From positions 46,978 to 110,977 of the forward strand of contig NZ_CALPDG010000009.1 of assembly GCF_943193195.1 (NCBI RefSeq): a DNA stretch of 64,000 nucleotides, in the 5' to 3' direction. The stretch's first letter is position 1. Each line of letters opens with the position of its first letter. The stretch comes from Mediterraneibacter agrestimuris. GTDB lineage: Bacteria; Bacillota; Clostridia; Lachnospirales; Lachnospiraceae. Both the position numbers and the translations under genes were made by a program. The notes below the pieces were generated by a model. The model did no database searches, was not told the DNA's origin, and was given only the letters and a program-made list of their open reading frames with translations. This document shows positions 16,183-25,337 of the stretch, piece after piece.

Positions 16183-17014
16183 ATTTTTAAAGTTTGACAT
16201 CCGACAGGGGATTTTTTATAACCTGTGCCTTATCATTTCTCCGATACTGATTGCAACAGTAATATTTATTGACTTTATTTTTAAAGCAAATCGGTATAAA
16301 GCTTTTGATATTATAAATCAATTTGTCAGCTTTGGCGATTATCTTTTTTATCTATACGGGGGAATGACAGAGTATATTCCGGATTACGGGGAAGTCTTTA
16401 TGTTTCCGGTTGTCTGGAGCGTTGTATTTTTGATTGCGCCTTTTATTTTATTAAACTATCCTATAAAAGATATGGTGGGAAATGGTCAGCATATTTTGAT
16501 TCGTTCGACAAAACGAACATATTGGTGGTTGTCAAAATGTTTCTGGAATATGGCGGGGACATTGTTTTACCATTTTATGATACAAATGACTGGATTGGCG
16601 CTGTGCTTAATTTTTCAGGCTGAGGTTACAAACATAATACATGTAGATTTTGTGAAAGCAGCTTTTAGGGTCCGGCCGGAAGAAATCAGAGATGTTTCTG
16701 TGTTATTGACATCCGCAGTGCTTTTGCCGGTATGTGTTTCTGTCAGCGTCAATATGCTGCAGATGACATTATCCTTGTTTATCAAACCAATATATAGCTT
16801 CTTTTCTGTTTTGCTTGTGTTTATTATATCTGCATATTTGTTATCACCAGTAGGAATTGGAAATTATGCGATGCTTCTCCGGCATGACAAGGTATTGTTA
16901 TACAATGGAGTTTCCGTGGTGTATGGCTATGCTATATCCATCATTTTGCTGCTTCTATCAATGCTGGCTGGCAGTATAAGGTTTCATTATTATGATATAT
17001 TGGAAAATATTTAA
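16169..17014 (+). CDS. ABC-2-like transporter permease (second of two)
   Basis: A 281-residue polytopic protein with about six membrane segments, starting FIKFLKFDIRQGIFYNLCLI. It overlaps the first permease by 14 bp and ends in a TAATG overlap with the ATPase gene, so the three are translated together. Its large loop between the first two helices (about residues 32-85) carries several aromatic residues and probably lies outside. It presumably forms a heterodimer with the preceding permease. Confidence 0.82.
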   Translation: MKFIKFLKFDIRQGIFYNLCLIISPILIATVIFIDFIFKANRYKAFDIINQFVSFGDYLFYLYGGMTEYIPDYGEVFMFPVVWSVVFLIAPFILLNYPIKDMVGNGQHILIRSTKRTYWWLSKCFWNMAGTLFYHFMIQMTGLALCLIFQAEVTNIIHVDFVKAAFRVRPEEIRDVSVLLTSAVLLPVCVSVSVNMLQMTLSLFIKPIYSFFSVLLVFIISAYLLSPVGIGNYAMLLRHDKVLLYNGVSVVYGYAISIILLLLSMLAGSIRFHYYDILENI

Positions 17015-17724
17015 TGGATAAAAATAAGGGATTTAAAAGCATCAGATATTCAGGAAATAGGAAAGGAATACATAGGAATATGACTCAAGTAAAAATTGAG
17101 AATGTAACAAAACGGATTCGGGGGAATACAGTTCTCGAATCAATTACAATGGAAATGCACTCAGGAAAGGTATATGGTCTTCAGGGCGTTAATGGTTCTG
17201 GAAAAACAATGTTGATGCGTATTATTGTAGGATTGATCAGAACTACAAAGGGAAGTGTGTCAATTGACGGAAAAGAATTGGGAAAAGATGTGGATTTTCC
17301 GGAAAGCATCGGATTCCTTTTAGAAAATCCTGCATTTCTCGGACGGTATTCAGGATTGGAAAATTTAAAGCTTCTGGCTGGCATTAAAAATAAAATTTCA
17401 GCAGAACAGATACAAGAGGTGCTTGAAATAGTAGGACTGGATGCGCAGGACAAGAAAAAGTATAGAAAATATTCACTTGGAATGAAACAGCGTCTTGGTA
17501 TAGCAGCCGCCATTATGGAAGAACCGGACATTATTATACTGGATGAACCGACCAATGCACTTGATGAAAAGGGTGTGGCGCTTGTGAAAAAATTAATTTT
17601 GCAGCAAAAGAAAAGGGGCGCTCTTATTATAGTTTCCTGTCATGATATTGATATACTGCAGGAAATCTCAGATGAAATATTTAAACTGGAGGCGGGGAAA
17701 GTTACAGAGCATTTTTTCTTGTGA
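17014..17724 (+). CDS. ABC transporter ATP-binding protein
   Basis: The ATPase of the agr-linked exporter, 236 residues from ATG 17014. Walker A is GVNGSGKTMLM, followed by a Q-loop at FLLENPAF (Glu in place of the usual Gln), the signature YSLGMKQRLG, Walker B IIILDEPTNALD and the switch histidine in SCHDID. ATG 17014 overlaps the permease stop (TAATG). ATG 17080 would give a start just before the conserved TQVKIENVTK and is equally plausible, since the first 22 residues are not conserved in the family. It is closest in style to the BcrA/lantibiotic-immunity ATPases. Confidence 0.9.
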   Translation: MDKNKGFKSIRYSGNRKGIHRNMTQVKIENVTKRIRGNTVLESITMEMHSGKVYGLQGVNGSGKTMLMRIIVGLIRTTKGSVSIDGKELGKDVDFPESIGFLLENPAFLGRYSGLENLKLLAGIKNKISAEQIQEVLEIVGLDAQDKKKYRKYSLGMKQRLGIAAAIMEEPDIIILDEPTNALDEKGVALVKKLILQQKKRGALIIVSCHDIDILQEISDEIFKLEAGKVTEHFFL

Positions 17725-17753
17725 GAAATCAGTGAAGGTGAGGAATCGTAAGC

Positions 17754-18329
17754 GTGAAAAAGAAAAAAATAAGGATGATCATGGCTATTTTTTTTCTGAT
17801 GGGAATATATATGATAAGAATATATGAAGTTAATACAGATAAAAAACTGCCAGAGCGTCAGGTATTTCAGAAAGGGGAACTTGTTCCTTATGAAAGAGAT
17901 TATAATATTTCAGAAAATGATATTTGCGAAGGTTACTATGTGAAAGTATTGGATACGAAGGTTATGGAAGCAAAAGAATTCTGCGAAAAATATGATGCGG
18001 TGGACATGGGGCTGGCAACACATTATTATATGGTGAATCTCGAAGTGCAAAATAAGGGAAATGAATATGTAGGTGAACAGGGGGTTGCATTGGGACTAGC
18101 CATGCTGACAGGGACAAATTATGCGATTATTCCCTCCCCGGAGATGTTTGGGGCAGCAAATCCAGATATGCCTTCGTATTCATTTTCGCTGCAAAACGGA
18201 ACAAAAAAAGAGATTTGGCTTGTTTTTTCAATCATTCCAAATAATATGCCGGATTATGAATGGATTCAAAAAGATCCCCCGATGTTACAGATAACGCAAT
18301 ATCCTTCTCAAAAACTCATAACACTTTAG
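17754..18329 (+). CDS. Membrane-anchored accessory protein of the agr-linked locus
   Basis: A 191-residue protein starting at GTG 17754 (GTGAGG upstream). One N-terminal membrane segment (about residues 5-21, MIMAIFFLMGIYMI) is followed by an extracellular domain. It resembles DUF5028-type proteins found next to Firmicute ABC exporters; that assignment is from memory and tentative. It shows no catalytic motif. The stop codon TAG (18327-18329) overlaps the first bases of a 148-bp repeat element, so the natural C-terminus may have been changed by insertion of that element. Confidence 0.72.
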   Translation: MKKKKIRMIMAIFFLMGIYMIRIYEVNTDKKLPERQVFQKGELVPYERDYNISENDICEGYYVKVLDTKVMEAKEFCEKYDAVDMGLATHYYMVNLEVQNKGNEYVGEQGVALGLAMLTGTNYAIIPSPEMFGAANPDMPSYSFSLQNGTKKEIWLVFSIIPNNMPDYEWIQKDPPMLQITQYPSQKLITL

Positions 18330-18475
18330 TTACTGTTCGTACCCTACGGGTGTTCCAGTAACAGTATCCAGCCCATTTTAAGTCGCTTTCGGCGAGGGGC
18401 TGGATATAGCGCTGTCATCACTTCATTGGTCGGACACCTTGTGGCGCAGTGCAAGGCATCGTGCGAACAGTAACT
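18328..18475. repeat. 148-bp palindromic-ended repeat element (full copy)
   Basis: The ends are a perfect 12-bp inverted repeat, AGTTACTGTTCG and CGAACAGTAACT. Inside lie a small ACCC-TAC-GGGT hairpin and a long stem TATCCAGCCC with GGGCTGGATA that encloses TCGC...GCGA. A second copy begins at 63904 and matches through the window edge, with changes that mostly preserve pairing. It carries no coding sequence and looks like a miniature inverted-repeat element or structured RNA. Confidence 0.8.
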
Positions 18476-18514
18476 TTTTCGGAGAACATATAACTGGCTC
18501 TTATACGGGTCAAA

Positions 18515-18533
18515 CCACCACTTGAAGTGGTGG
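18515..18533 (-). terminator. Hairpin after the AraC regulator gene
   Basis: CCACCACT and AGTGGTGG form a perfect 8-bp stem with a three-base loop, 7 bp beyond the end of the reverse-strand AraC gene. On that strand it is followed only by TTTG, so it is a modest terminator at best. Confidence 0.5.
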
Positions 18534-18539
18534 CCGCGG

Positions 18540-19598
18540 CTATTTAGTGTTGTTGAGTTTTCTGTACTCTCCCGGAGAAACTCCATAGTTTGTCTTGAAT
18601 ACTTTATAAAAATGAGTTCGATTCGTAAAACCAAGCTGCAACGCAATAGAGGAGATTGAGAGGTCGGTTTCAGTTAAAAGAGAAGCAGCTGTTTTAAGGG
18701 TAAAGGAAAGACCATAATCATACAGGCACATGCCTGTATATTTTTTTACAATAGTATTAATGTAATTACCGCTGTAACACAGCGCTTTTTCCAAGGTGCG
18801 TCTGGACATCCGGCCGTTAGTGTCTTCCATCAGGTGGCTGATACGCGAAAACAGGAGCAGGTCTGAGCTGGAGTTAAAAGTGACGTTATTTATATGATAA
18901 AATTCTTTGGTATCTAGGTATTGAAATAATTCACATACCAATGATTTTATGGCAAAGGTAGAGCCTAATTTGGGAATCAGCATTGCATGTAGTAACTGGT
19001 CAGAAAGCTGGTGCAAGTTTTCCAGATGGCTCTGGTTTTGGAATACAGGGAAGAAATCCAGATAATTTTTTCCTTTTTCTGATTGAAGGTTCTCTGCCAT
19101 AAACTGAAAAATTGAATTTTCAATGGTCCGTTCTTCTTTTGGAAAATAAGCAGTTTTATGAGATTCCAGTAATTCTTTTATCATATCTGCAGACATGCCG
19201 AGAAAGAGTATTTTTGCCTTTCCGGTGAATCTTTCTACGTGGACGACATTCTGATTGATCAGGCAGCAAGATCCTGCCGGGTACAAATATTCTTTATCTT
19301 CTATTTTTTGCGTGATATTTCCTTCCAGAACAAGCAATAATTCAAAAAAACTATGCTGATGGGGAGTCCGGGCATTAAATTTGTAAAAATCTTCAACGAT
19401 TGGTGTAGAATACAAAAAATGATCAAGTGGAGAAATCGTCATGATATTAAAGAAATCTTTCTCGGAAAGACCACTGCAATAACTTAAGGTAAATTGTATC
19501 GGCGCGGACATATCATAAAAGGAACTGAGGGTACTTTGGGTATGATATACTTTTAAGGTATTGTCTTTTTTGGGGGAATGGGTAGGATTATGTTTCAT
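18540..19598 (-). CDS. AraC-family regulator of the galactan locus
   Basis: A 352-residue AraC/XylS activator. The N-terminal half is a cupin-like sugar-sensing domain (RTPHQHSFFELLLVLEG, about residues 80-120). The C-terminal 100 residues hold two helix-turn-helix motifs, with the second at ISSIALQLGFTNRTHFYKVF and the signature GVSPGEYR. It is divergent from the symporter-GH2-GH53 operon and most likely activates it. AAGGAG lies 4-9 nt before the ATG (reverse strand). Confidence 0.9.
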   Translation of the reverse strand: MKHNPTHSPKKDNTLKVYHTQSTLSSFYDMSAPIQFTLSYCSGLSEKDFFNIMTISPLDHFLYSTPIVEDFYKFNARTPHQHSFFELLLVLEGNITQKIEDKEYLYPAGSCCLINQNVVHVERFTGKAKILFLGMSADMIKELLESHKTAYFPKEERTIENSIFQFMAENLQSEKGKNYLDFFPVFQNQSHLENLHQLSDQLLHAMLIPKLGSTFAIKSLVCELFQYLDTKEFYHINNVTFNSSSDLLLFSRISHLMEDTNGRMSRRTLEKALCYSGNYINTIVKKYTGMCLYDYGLSFTLKTAASLLTETDLSISSIALQLGFTNRTHFYKVFKTNYGVSPGEYRKLNNTK

Positions 19599-19680
19599 AA
19601 GCTCTCCTTTTACTTTGATAAATCGAAAAGTATATTCACGAATATGATACAGTTTTTGCGGCTCAACGATATCGGTGACA

Positions 19681-19709
19681 TTGTGAAAATTGTATAAAAT
19701 TGCTAAAAT
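19681..19709 (+). promoter_or_regulatory. Candidate promoter of the galactan operon
   Basis: TTGTGA (19681-19686) and TAAAAT (19704-19709) with a 17-bp spacer, about 97 bp before the symporter start, in the intergenic region shared with the divergent AraC gene. The AT-rich context lowers certainty. Confidence 0.45.
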
Positions 19710-19805
19710 TTATTTATATTAAGATAAAGTATATACATTATCACGAAAAAAGTAAAGGCCATTACAAAAAAACAAAACAAAGTGAAGGAGAAAAAGAGTA
19801 AGTTT

Positions 19806-21185
19806 ATGAATGAGAAAAAGTATTTAAAGTGGTATCAAAAGGTGGCGTATGGTTCTGGTGATATGGCAGGAAACTGCGGTTATGCACTGATTTCAAGCTT
19901 TATGATGCTTTACCTTACGAATGCTGTTGGTTTGAATAGTGCAATTATTGGTACGTTGATGATGGTGTCAAAATTGTTGGACGGTGTATCAGATATATTC
20001 TTCGGTGGTCTTATGGATAAGACGAAAAGTAAGATGGGTCAGGCGCGTCCATGGATGCTGTTTGGGCAGATTGGTGTTTCAGCGAGTTTGTTTTTGGTTT
20101 TTTGTATTCCAAGTATGAGTCTAACCATGCAATATGTTTACTTCTTTGTATTCTATACGGCATATAATGCAGTGTTTTATACTGCGAATAGTATTGCATA
20201 CGCTTCATTGGCAGCAAAAATAACAAAAAACGGGCAGGAAAGAGTACAGCTTGGATCTATCAGATTCATCTTTGCAACATTTACAACATTAGTTATTTCT
20301 TACAATGTAATGGGATTGGTAGAAAAATTCGGCGGCGGGACACAGGGATGGCGTATGGTCGCACTGATTTTTGCAATTATAGGGCTTATCGTTAATACAT
20401 TCTCTGTCCTGATGGTGAAAGAAGTTCCGGACGAAAATATTGATGAATCTGCTGAAAAGAAAAATGAAGCCAGAACGGACATAAGTTTCAAGGAATCTTT
20501 AAAACTATTGTTAAAAAATCCATATTATATTATCATACTTGGATTATATCTGGTAAATTATATTTATAGTGGAATTACACAGGGGGCAGGAATTTATTTT
20601 ATGACCTATTACATGGGTGATCCTGCATTATTGGGAACATTTTCTTTGGTCAGCCTGATTCCGGTTATGATTATCTTGATGTTAACACCAGTGTTGGTAA
20701 AAAAAATCGGTACGATGCGGAAGATGAATTTGTATGCCCGTATAATTACTATATTGATGGGGATTGTCTTTATTGTAGCAGCAATGAATAAGAACCTGCC
20801 GCTTATGCTGGGATCCGCATTTTTAAGAAATATGGCGGGTGGTCCGCTTACCGGAACGTTAAATGCCCTGGTTGCAGAAACCAGCGATTATACATGGAGA
20901 ACGCAGAAGAAGAGAATTGACGGAGTTATGTTTAGTTGTTCTTCCATTGGTGTAAAACTCGGCGGAGGTATCGGCAGCGCAATTGTCGGATGGCTTCTTG
21001 CGTTGGGAAAATTTGATGGAACTGCTGCAGTGCAGCCTGCAAGTGCGGTTAATGTGATTTTCTTTATGTATGCGGTAACACCGGTTGTGTTTGGCCTGAT
21101 TATGGCAGTCCTGATCTATTTACTAAAAGTAGAAGATGCAAACAGAGCATTGGATAAAGAACATTTAGAAGGAGAAAATGCATGA
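19806..21185 (+). CDS. GPH-type sugar:cation symporter
   Basis: A 459-residue transporter of the glycoside-pentoside-hexuronide:cation family (MelB-like MFS), with twelve predicted helices. Visible features are YGSGDMAGNCGYAL at the start of helix 1, the GGLMDKTKSKMGQARPW loop between helices 2 and 3 (the family signature DRTRTRWGRFRPW), and ETSDYTWRTQKKR in the central cytosolic loop. It probably imports beta-galactosides or galacto-oligosaccharides released by the secreted GH53. ATG 19806 is preferred to the upstream GTG 19782, which overlaps the AAGGAG. It overlaps the GH2 gene by 4 bp (ATGA). Confidence 0.9.
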   Translation: MNEKKYLKWYQKVAYGSGDMAGNCGYALISSFMMLYLTNAVGLNSAIIGTLMMVSKLLDGVSDIFFGGLMDKTKSKMGQARPWMLFGQIGVSASLFLVFCIPSMSLTMQYVYFFVFYTAYNAVFYTANSIAYASLAAKITKNGQERVQLGSIRFIFATFTTLVISYNVMGLVEKFGGGTQGWRMVALIFAIIGLIVNTFSVLMVKEVPDENIDESAEKKNEARTDISFKESLKLLLKNPYYIIILGLYLVNYIYSGITQGAGIYFMTYYMGDPALLGTFSLVSLIPVMIILMLTPVLVKKIGTMRKMNLYARIITILMGIVFIVAAMNKNLPLMLGSAFLRNMAGGPLTGTLNALVAETSDYTWRTQKKRIDGVMFSCSSIGVKLGGGIGSAIVGWLLALGKFDGTAAVQPASAVNVIFFMYAVTPVVFGLIMAVLIYLLKVEDANRALDKEHLEGENA

Positions 21186-23656
21186 TTCGTAGTAACTTTA
21201 ATTCTGACTGGCAGATAATAAAAGGCGGAAAAGGAGCTGATGCAGTTTCATTTATGGGAGCATCAGAGGTGAAGAAGGTACACCTTCCTTATGACGCAAT
21301 GATACATGAGGAACGCACTCCTGATGTGGAGAGCGGCGCCCAGACCGGGTTTTATCCAGGAGGAGAATACATATATCAAAAGTCTGTGATGATACCGGAA
21401 GAATGGAAAGAAAAAAAAGTAATTCTGGAATTTGAAGGAATCTATCAGACTGCGATGATTTATATTAATGGCGCACTGGCAAAGCGGAATTTATATGGAT
21501 ATTCTGGCTTTTATGTAGAGTTAAATCCATGGCTGAATTATGGAACTGAGAATCAGATTAAAGTGATCGCAAATAACAGCACGGTTCCAAACAGCCGCTG
21601 GTACACAGGCAGCGGAATTTACCGGAATGTAAAATTAATCATCGGGGACAGGATTCATGTCCCCGTAGATGGCGTCAGGATTACGACTCTGGCAGCTGAT
21701 GAAGAATCGGCAGTCGTAGAAATAGAAACAAAGATACAAAGCATCAGCAAAGTAAGAGAAAATATATCTGTACTTGTCTGTTTGGAAAAAGATGGGGAGA
21801 TAATTGCCAAGGATAGACAAAAAGTGGTAATGTATCCGGAAACAAAGGAAACTGCAAGATGCAGCATCTGTGTGACGGAGCCGGAGTTGTGGGATTGTGA
21901 TACTCCGAATCTGTATCAGTGTAAGGTTCAGATTGAAGATGCCGGCGGAGTTTTGGATGAAACGATAGAAACATTTGGAATTCGGACGTTGATGCTGGAT
22001 TCAGTGCATGGTCTTCGCATGAATGGAAAGACGGTAAAGATGCGTGGAGCCTGCATCCATCATGACAATGGGATTCTGGGAGCGGCAACATTGGAAAAGG
22101 CAGAAGAGAGACGTTGCAGGCAGCTAAAAGAAGCAGGTTTTAACAGCATCCGGAGTTCCCACCATCCAATCAGTAAAGCAATGTTGGCGGCTTGCGACCA
22201 TTATGGAATCATGGTTATGGATGAACTGAGTGATATGTGGACGCTTCATAAAAATCCTTATGATTTCGCATTACATTTTGAAGATTGTTGGGAACAGGTA
22301 GTGGAACAGATGGTGGCAACGGATTATAATCATCCGTCAGTGGTACTGTATTCCTCTGGAAATGAAATTACAGAAGCCGGTTCCGATGCAGGGGCGGCGA
22401 TCAACCGAAAAATCTGCAATAAGTTTCATGAGCTGGATCACACAAGATTTACGACAATGGGTCTGAACGGTCTTATGACAGCCGGACGGCGTTTGAAGGA
22501 TATTATGACCGATGTGATGGGAAAATTCGGGACACCGGAAGCGGATGGATCGGGAAACAATGACGGAAGTAATGCCTTTAACAGCTTTATGAGTATGATG
22601 GAAGGGGAACGCGGAGAATATTTTTCTACACATCCGCTGCTAACAGAAGCACTGGAGGGCTGTTCGGCATCAAGTGATATTATCGGACTGAATTATCTCA
22701 CCGGAAGACATGTATTTGAACATGAGTTGCATCCGAATAAAACTGTTCTTGGAACGGAAACCTATCCGGCAGACATTGTGAGGTTATGGGGGATTGTAAA
22801 GAAATATCCGCATGTGTTAGGGGACTTTACATGGGCCGGGTACGATTATCTTGGAGAAGCAGGATGTGGAATATTTCATTACGACGGCAATGTAAACTTT
22901 TCCAGCGTATATCCGGAAAGGGCTGCTTATATCGGCGATCTGGATCTGATTGGATATCGGCGTCCGATCAGTTATCTCCGGGAAATCGTTTATGGACTTC
23001 GGAAAGAACCGTATATCGCAGTGGAGAGGGTAAACCGCTATGGCATGAAGTTTTCGAAAACACCTTGGATGCATAAAGATTCTGTATCTAGCTGGACCTG
23101 GCCAGGATTTGAGGGCAGACCGTCTGTTGTAGATATCTATGCAGATGCACAAGAAGTGGAATTATTCCTGAATGGACAGTCACTTGGAAGAAAACCGGCA
23201 GGAGAACAAAATGGATTTACCGCAACCTATGAGCTGCGTTATGAACCGGGTGAACTGACTGCAGTCAGTTATCAAGCCGGGGAAGAAATCGGAAGGTATT
23301 CATTGAATACAGCGAGTGAGAAAATACAACTCTGTGCAGAAGCTGATAAAAAAATACTTTATGCGGATGGAGAAGATCTTTCTTTTATTACTGTGAAATT
23401 GGTGGATGAGAACGGAACGGAAAACCTCTTTGCTTCTAAAAAAGTAGCAGTTTCTGTAGAAGGAGCAGGCAGGTTAGAAGCATTTGGAAGCGCTGATCCG
23501 CAATCTCTTTCCGTCTATGATGATACAGAATGGGATACTTATGACGGATACGTAATGGCTGTTATCAGGTCGGGGATGGAGACCGGAAAGATAAAAGTTA
23601 TTTTCACATCAGAAGGATGCAAGGAGACATGTGTGGAAATTGAAGTTTGTAAGTAG
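21182..23656 (+). CDS. Glycoside hydrolase family 2 beta-galactosidase
   Basis: An 824-residue cytoplasmic GH2 enzyme with the usual order: a jelly-roll sugar-binding domain (WYTGSGIYRNVKL near 140-152), an immunoglobulin-like domain, a TIM barrel with the acid/base Glu395 in YSSGNEIT and the nucleophile Glu526 in VLGTETYP, then C-terminal DUF4982-like and beta-sandwich domains (VELFLNGQSLGRKP). GFNSIRSSHHP is the expected barrel motif. It should hydrolyse beta-galactosides brought in by the coupled symporter (start and stop overlap by 4 bp). Beta-glucuronidase is less likely in this context but not excluded by sequence alone. Confidence 0.9.
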   Translation: MIRSNFNSDWQIIKGGKGADAVSFMGASEVKKVHLPYDAMIHEERTPDVESGAQTGFYPGGEYIYQKSVMIPEEWKEKKVILEFEGIYQTAMIYINGALAKRNLYGYSGFYVELNPWLNYGTENQIKVIANNSTVPNSRWYTGSGIYRNVKLIIGDRIHVPVDGVRITTLAADEESAVVEIETKIQSISKVRENISVLVCLEKDGEIIAKDRQKVVMYPETKETARCSICVTEPELWDCDTPNLYQCKVQIEDAGGVLDETIETFGIRTLMLDSVHGLRMNGKTVKMRGACIHHDNGILGAATLEKAEERRCRQLKEAGFNSIRSSHHPISKAMLAACDHYGIMVMDELSDMWTLHKNPYDFALHFEDCWEQVVEQMVATDYNHPSVVLYSSGNEITEAGSDAGAAINRKICNKFHELDHTRFTTMGLNGLMTAGRRLKDIMTDVMGKFGTPEADGSGNNDGSNAFNSFMSMMEGERGEYFSTHPLLTEALEGCSASSDIIGLNYLTGRHVFEHELHPNKTVLGTETYPADIVRLWGIVKKYPHVLGDFTWAGYDYLGEAGCGIFHYDGNVNFSSVYPERAAYIGDLDLIGYRRPISYLREIVYGLRKEPYIAVERVNRYGMKFSKTPWMHKDSVSSWTWPGFEGRPSVVDIYADAQEVELFLNGQSLGRKPAGEQNGFTATYELRYEPGELTAVSYQAGEEIGRYSLNTASEKIQLCAEADKKILYADGEDLSFITVKLVDENGTENLFASKKVAVSVEGAGRLEAFGSADPQSLSVYDDTEWDTYDGYVMAVIRSGMETGKIKVIFTSEGCKETCVEIEVCK

Positions 23657-23671
23657 AAAGGAATAAATTTT

Positions 23672-25201
23672 ATGAAGAGAAAAGTTTGGAAGAGAAAAAT
23701 AATATCTTTTTTGGCAATAATTGCAGCAGCACTTGCGATGAACGAGTCTATTGTGTTTGCAAATGAAGATATTGTGTGTGGTGCAGATATTGGTTGGATG
23801 AGTCAAATGGAAGATGAAGGAGTTACTTGGGTAGATGATGACGGGGTAACAACAGATCCTCTTGTTTTATTGAAAAATAAAGGGATTAATGCGGTAAGAC
23901 TTCGTGTTTTTGTAAAACCATCTTCGGATTTTGAGTGGACAAAACCAGATGGGACCGTTTGTAAACTTGGATATACCGATACAGCTGGTCTATTATATTT
24001 GGCACAAAGAGCCAGAAATCTCAATATGAAAATATTAGTAGATTTTCATTATAGTGATTATTTTGCAGATCCTTCTATTCAAGATGTCCCAAGTGAATGG
24101 GCAGATGCAACAACTTCAGAGTTAGAACAGTATATATATGATTATACTGTTTATATAATGACACGGTTGGCAAATGAGGGGATTTACCCGGAATGGGTAC
24201 AGGTGGGAAATGAGGTCAGCCATGGGATTCTGTTTCCAACAGGGTCAAATACAACCAACGATTTTACACAGCTTACTCGCTATTTGAACAGCGGATATGA
24301 TGCCGTTAAAGCTGTAAGTCCTAATAGCAAAGTGGTTACGCATCTAACGCATGGTGCGGGTATCGATCATTTTGAATGGTTTTTCAGGAATTTTCTGACT
24401 GTTCAAGGAGGAAAGACTGATGTTATTGGTATGTCTTACTATCCGTATTGGATGGGGGCAAATGATATTGAAAATATGACATATAATTTAAATAAAATGG
24501 CTGCAAAATATGGAAAGGAAGTCATGATTTGTGAAACGGGTGATTACGAAACAAATCCAGAAGGAACTTATACTCTGATGCGCCAGGAGATGAATGCTTT
24601 GAAAACTGTAGCAAATAATAAAGCTATTGGTATCTTTTACTGGGAACCAGAAGCGAATTCGGCACTTCTTCCAGATGGATATCCTTTAGGTGCTACTGAA
24701 TTAGTTGGTGAGAAAACATTGAAGTTTACATCAGCATTGGATGCTTTTATGACGGAGCCGGAATTTTTGGATGATGAATGTAGTTTTGAAATTCAGAATT
24801 ATAATAGTGGAATGGCTTTGAATGTCGCCGGAGGATCCCTTGAAAATTCTGCGGTAATTGAACAGTATACATACGATAAATGGAATAGCCAGAAATGGAT
24901 TTTTGAAAAAGTCGATGGAAATTATTATAAAATTGTCAATAAAAATAGTGGAAAAGTTCTGGACATAAATGGTTTGTCAACATCTGCAGGAACTTCGTGT
25001 ATTCAATATGATTATAATGGAGGTTGGAATCAGATGTGGGAAATTGTTTCGACAACAGAAGGGCAATATAAAATAAAAAATCGTTGGAGCGGATTGTATT
25101 TGGGAATTGCTAATGCTTCTGAATCCAATGGCGCTGTATGTGTGCAAATGGAAGATAATGAAAGTGACAATCTTAGATGGTACTTTTTGGTAACAGAATA
25201 G
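23672..25201 (+). CDS. Secreted GH53 endo-beta-1,4-galactanase with ricin-type lectin domain
   Basis: A 509-residue exported enzyme: signal peptide (KRKVWKRKIISFLAIIAAAL, cleavage near SIVFA/NED), a GH53 barrel (about 33-370) with the acid/base Glu181 in VQVGNEVSHG and the nucleophile Glu288 in MICETGDYE, then a ricin B-like trefoil (about 375-509) with repeated QKW/QMW/LRW motifs. It should cut the galactan side chains of pectin outside the cell and hold to the polymer through the lectin domain. There is no sortase motif or membrane anchor. It lies 15 bp after GH2, giving a complete locus: secreted galactanase, importer and intracellular galactosidase. Confidence 0.93.
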   Translation: MKRKVWKRKIISFLAIIAAALAMNESIVFANEDIVCGADIGWMSQMEDEGVTWVDDDGVTTDPLVLLKNKGINAVRLRVFVKPSSDFEWTKPDGTVCKLGYTDTAGLLYLAQRARNLNMKILVDFHYSDYFADPSIQDVPSEWADATTSELEQYIYDYTVYIMTRLANEGIYPEWVQVGNEVSHGILFPTGSNTTNDFTQLTRYLNSGYDAVKAVSPNSKVVTHLTHGAGIDHFEWFFRNFLTVQGGKTDVIGMSYYPYWMGANDIENMTYNLNKMAAKYGKEVMICETGDYETNPEGTYTLMRQEMNALKTVANNKAIGIFYWEPEANSALLPDGYPLGATELVGEKTLKFTSALDAFMTEPEFLDDECSFEIQNYNSGMALNVAGGSLENSAVIEQYTYDKWNSQKWIFEKVDGNYYKIVNKNSGKVLDINGLSTSAGTSCIQYDYNGGWNQMWEIVSTTEGQYKIKNRWSGLYLGIANASESNGAVCVQMEDNESDNLRWYFLVTE

Positions 25202-25282
25202 TATAATAATAAATTTTAGAGGGTGAAACATTGGTGGTGTGCGTCCCGTCAAGTAGTCAATTAAATAAATATATGTTTTTTT

Positions 25283-25312
25283 GCTGCCCAGCTTATGCTG
25301 GGCAGCATTTTT
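25283..25312 (+). terminator. Strong terminator after the galactan operon
   Basis: GCTGCCCAGC (25283-25292) pairs perfectly with GCTGGGCAGC (25297-25306) around a TTAT loop, followed by ATTTTTAT. The opposite strand lacks a U-tract, so it serves the forward operon. Confidence 0.92.
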
Positions 25313-25337
25313 ATGCAGCCATGAGCATTTCATGACT

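Noticed and set aside
18344..18646. Reverse-strand frame across the 148-bp element into the AraC gene
   Set aside because: It shadows the AraC gene end and a repeat element; the AraC frame is clearly the coding one.
24778..25201. A separate small lectin gene downstream of GH53
   Set aside because: The ricin-type domain is in the same uninterrupted frame as the GH53 catalytic domain.
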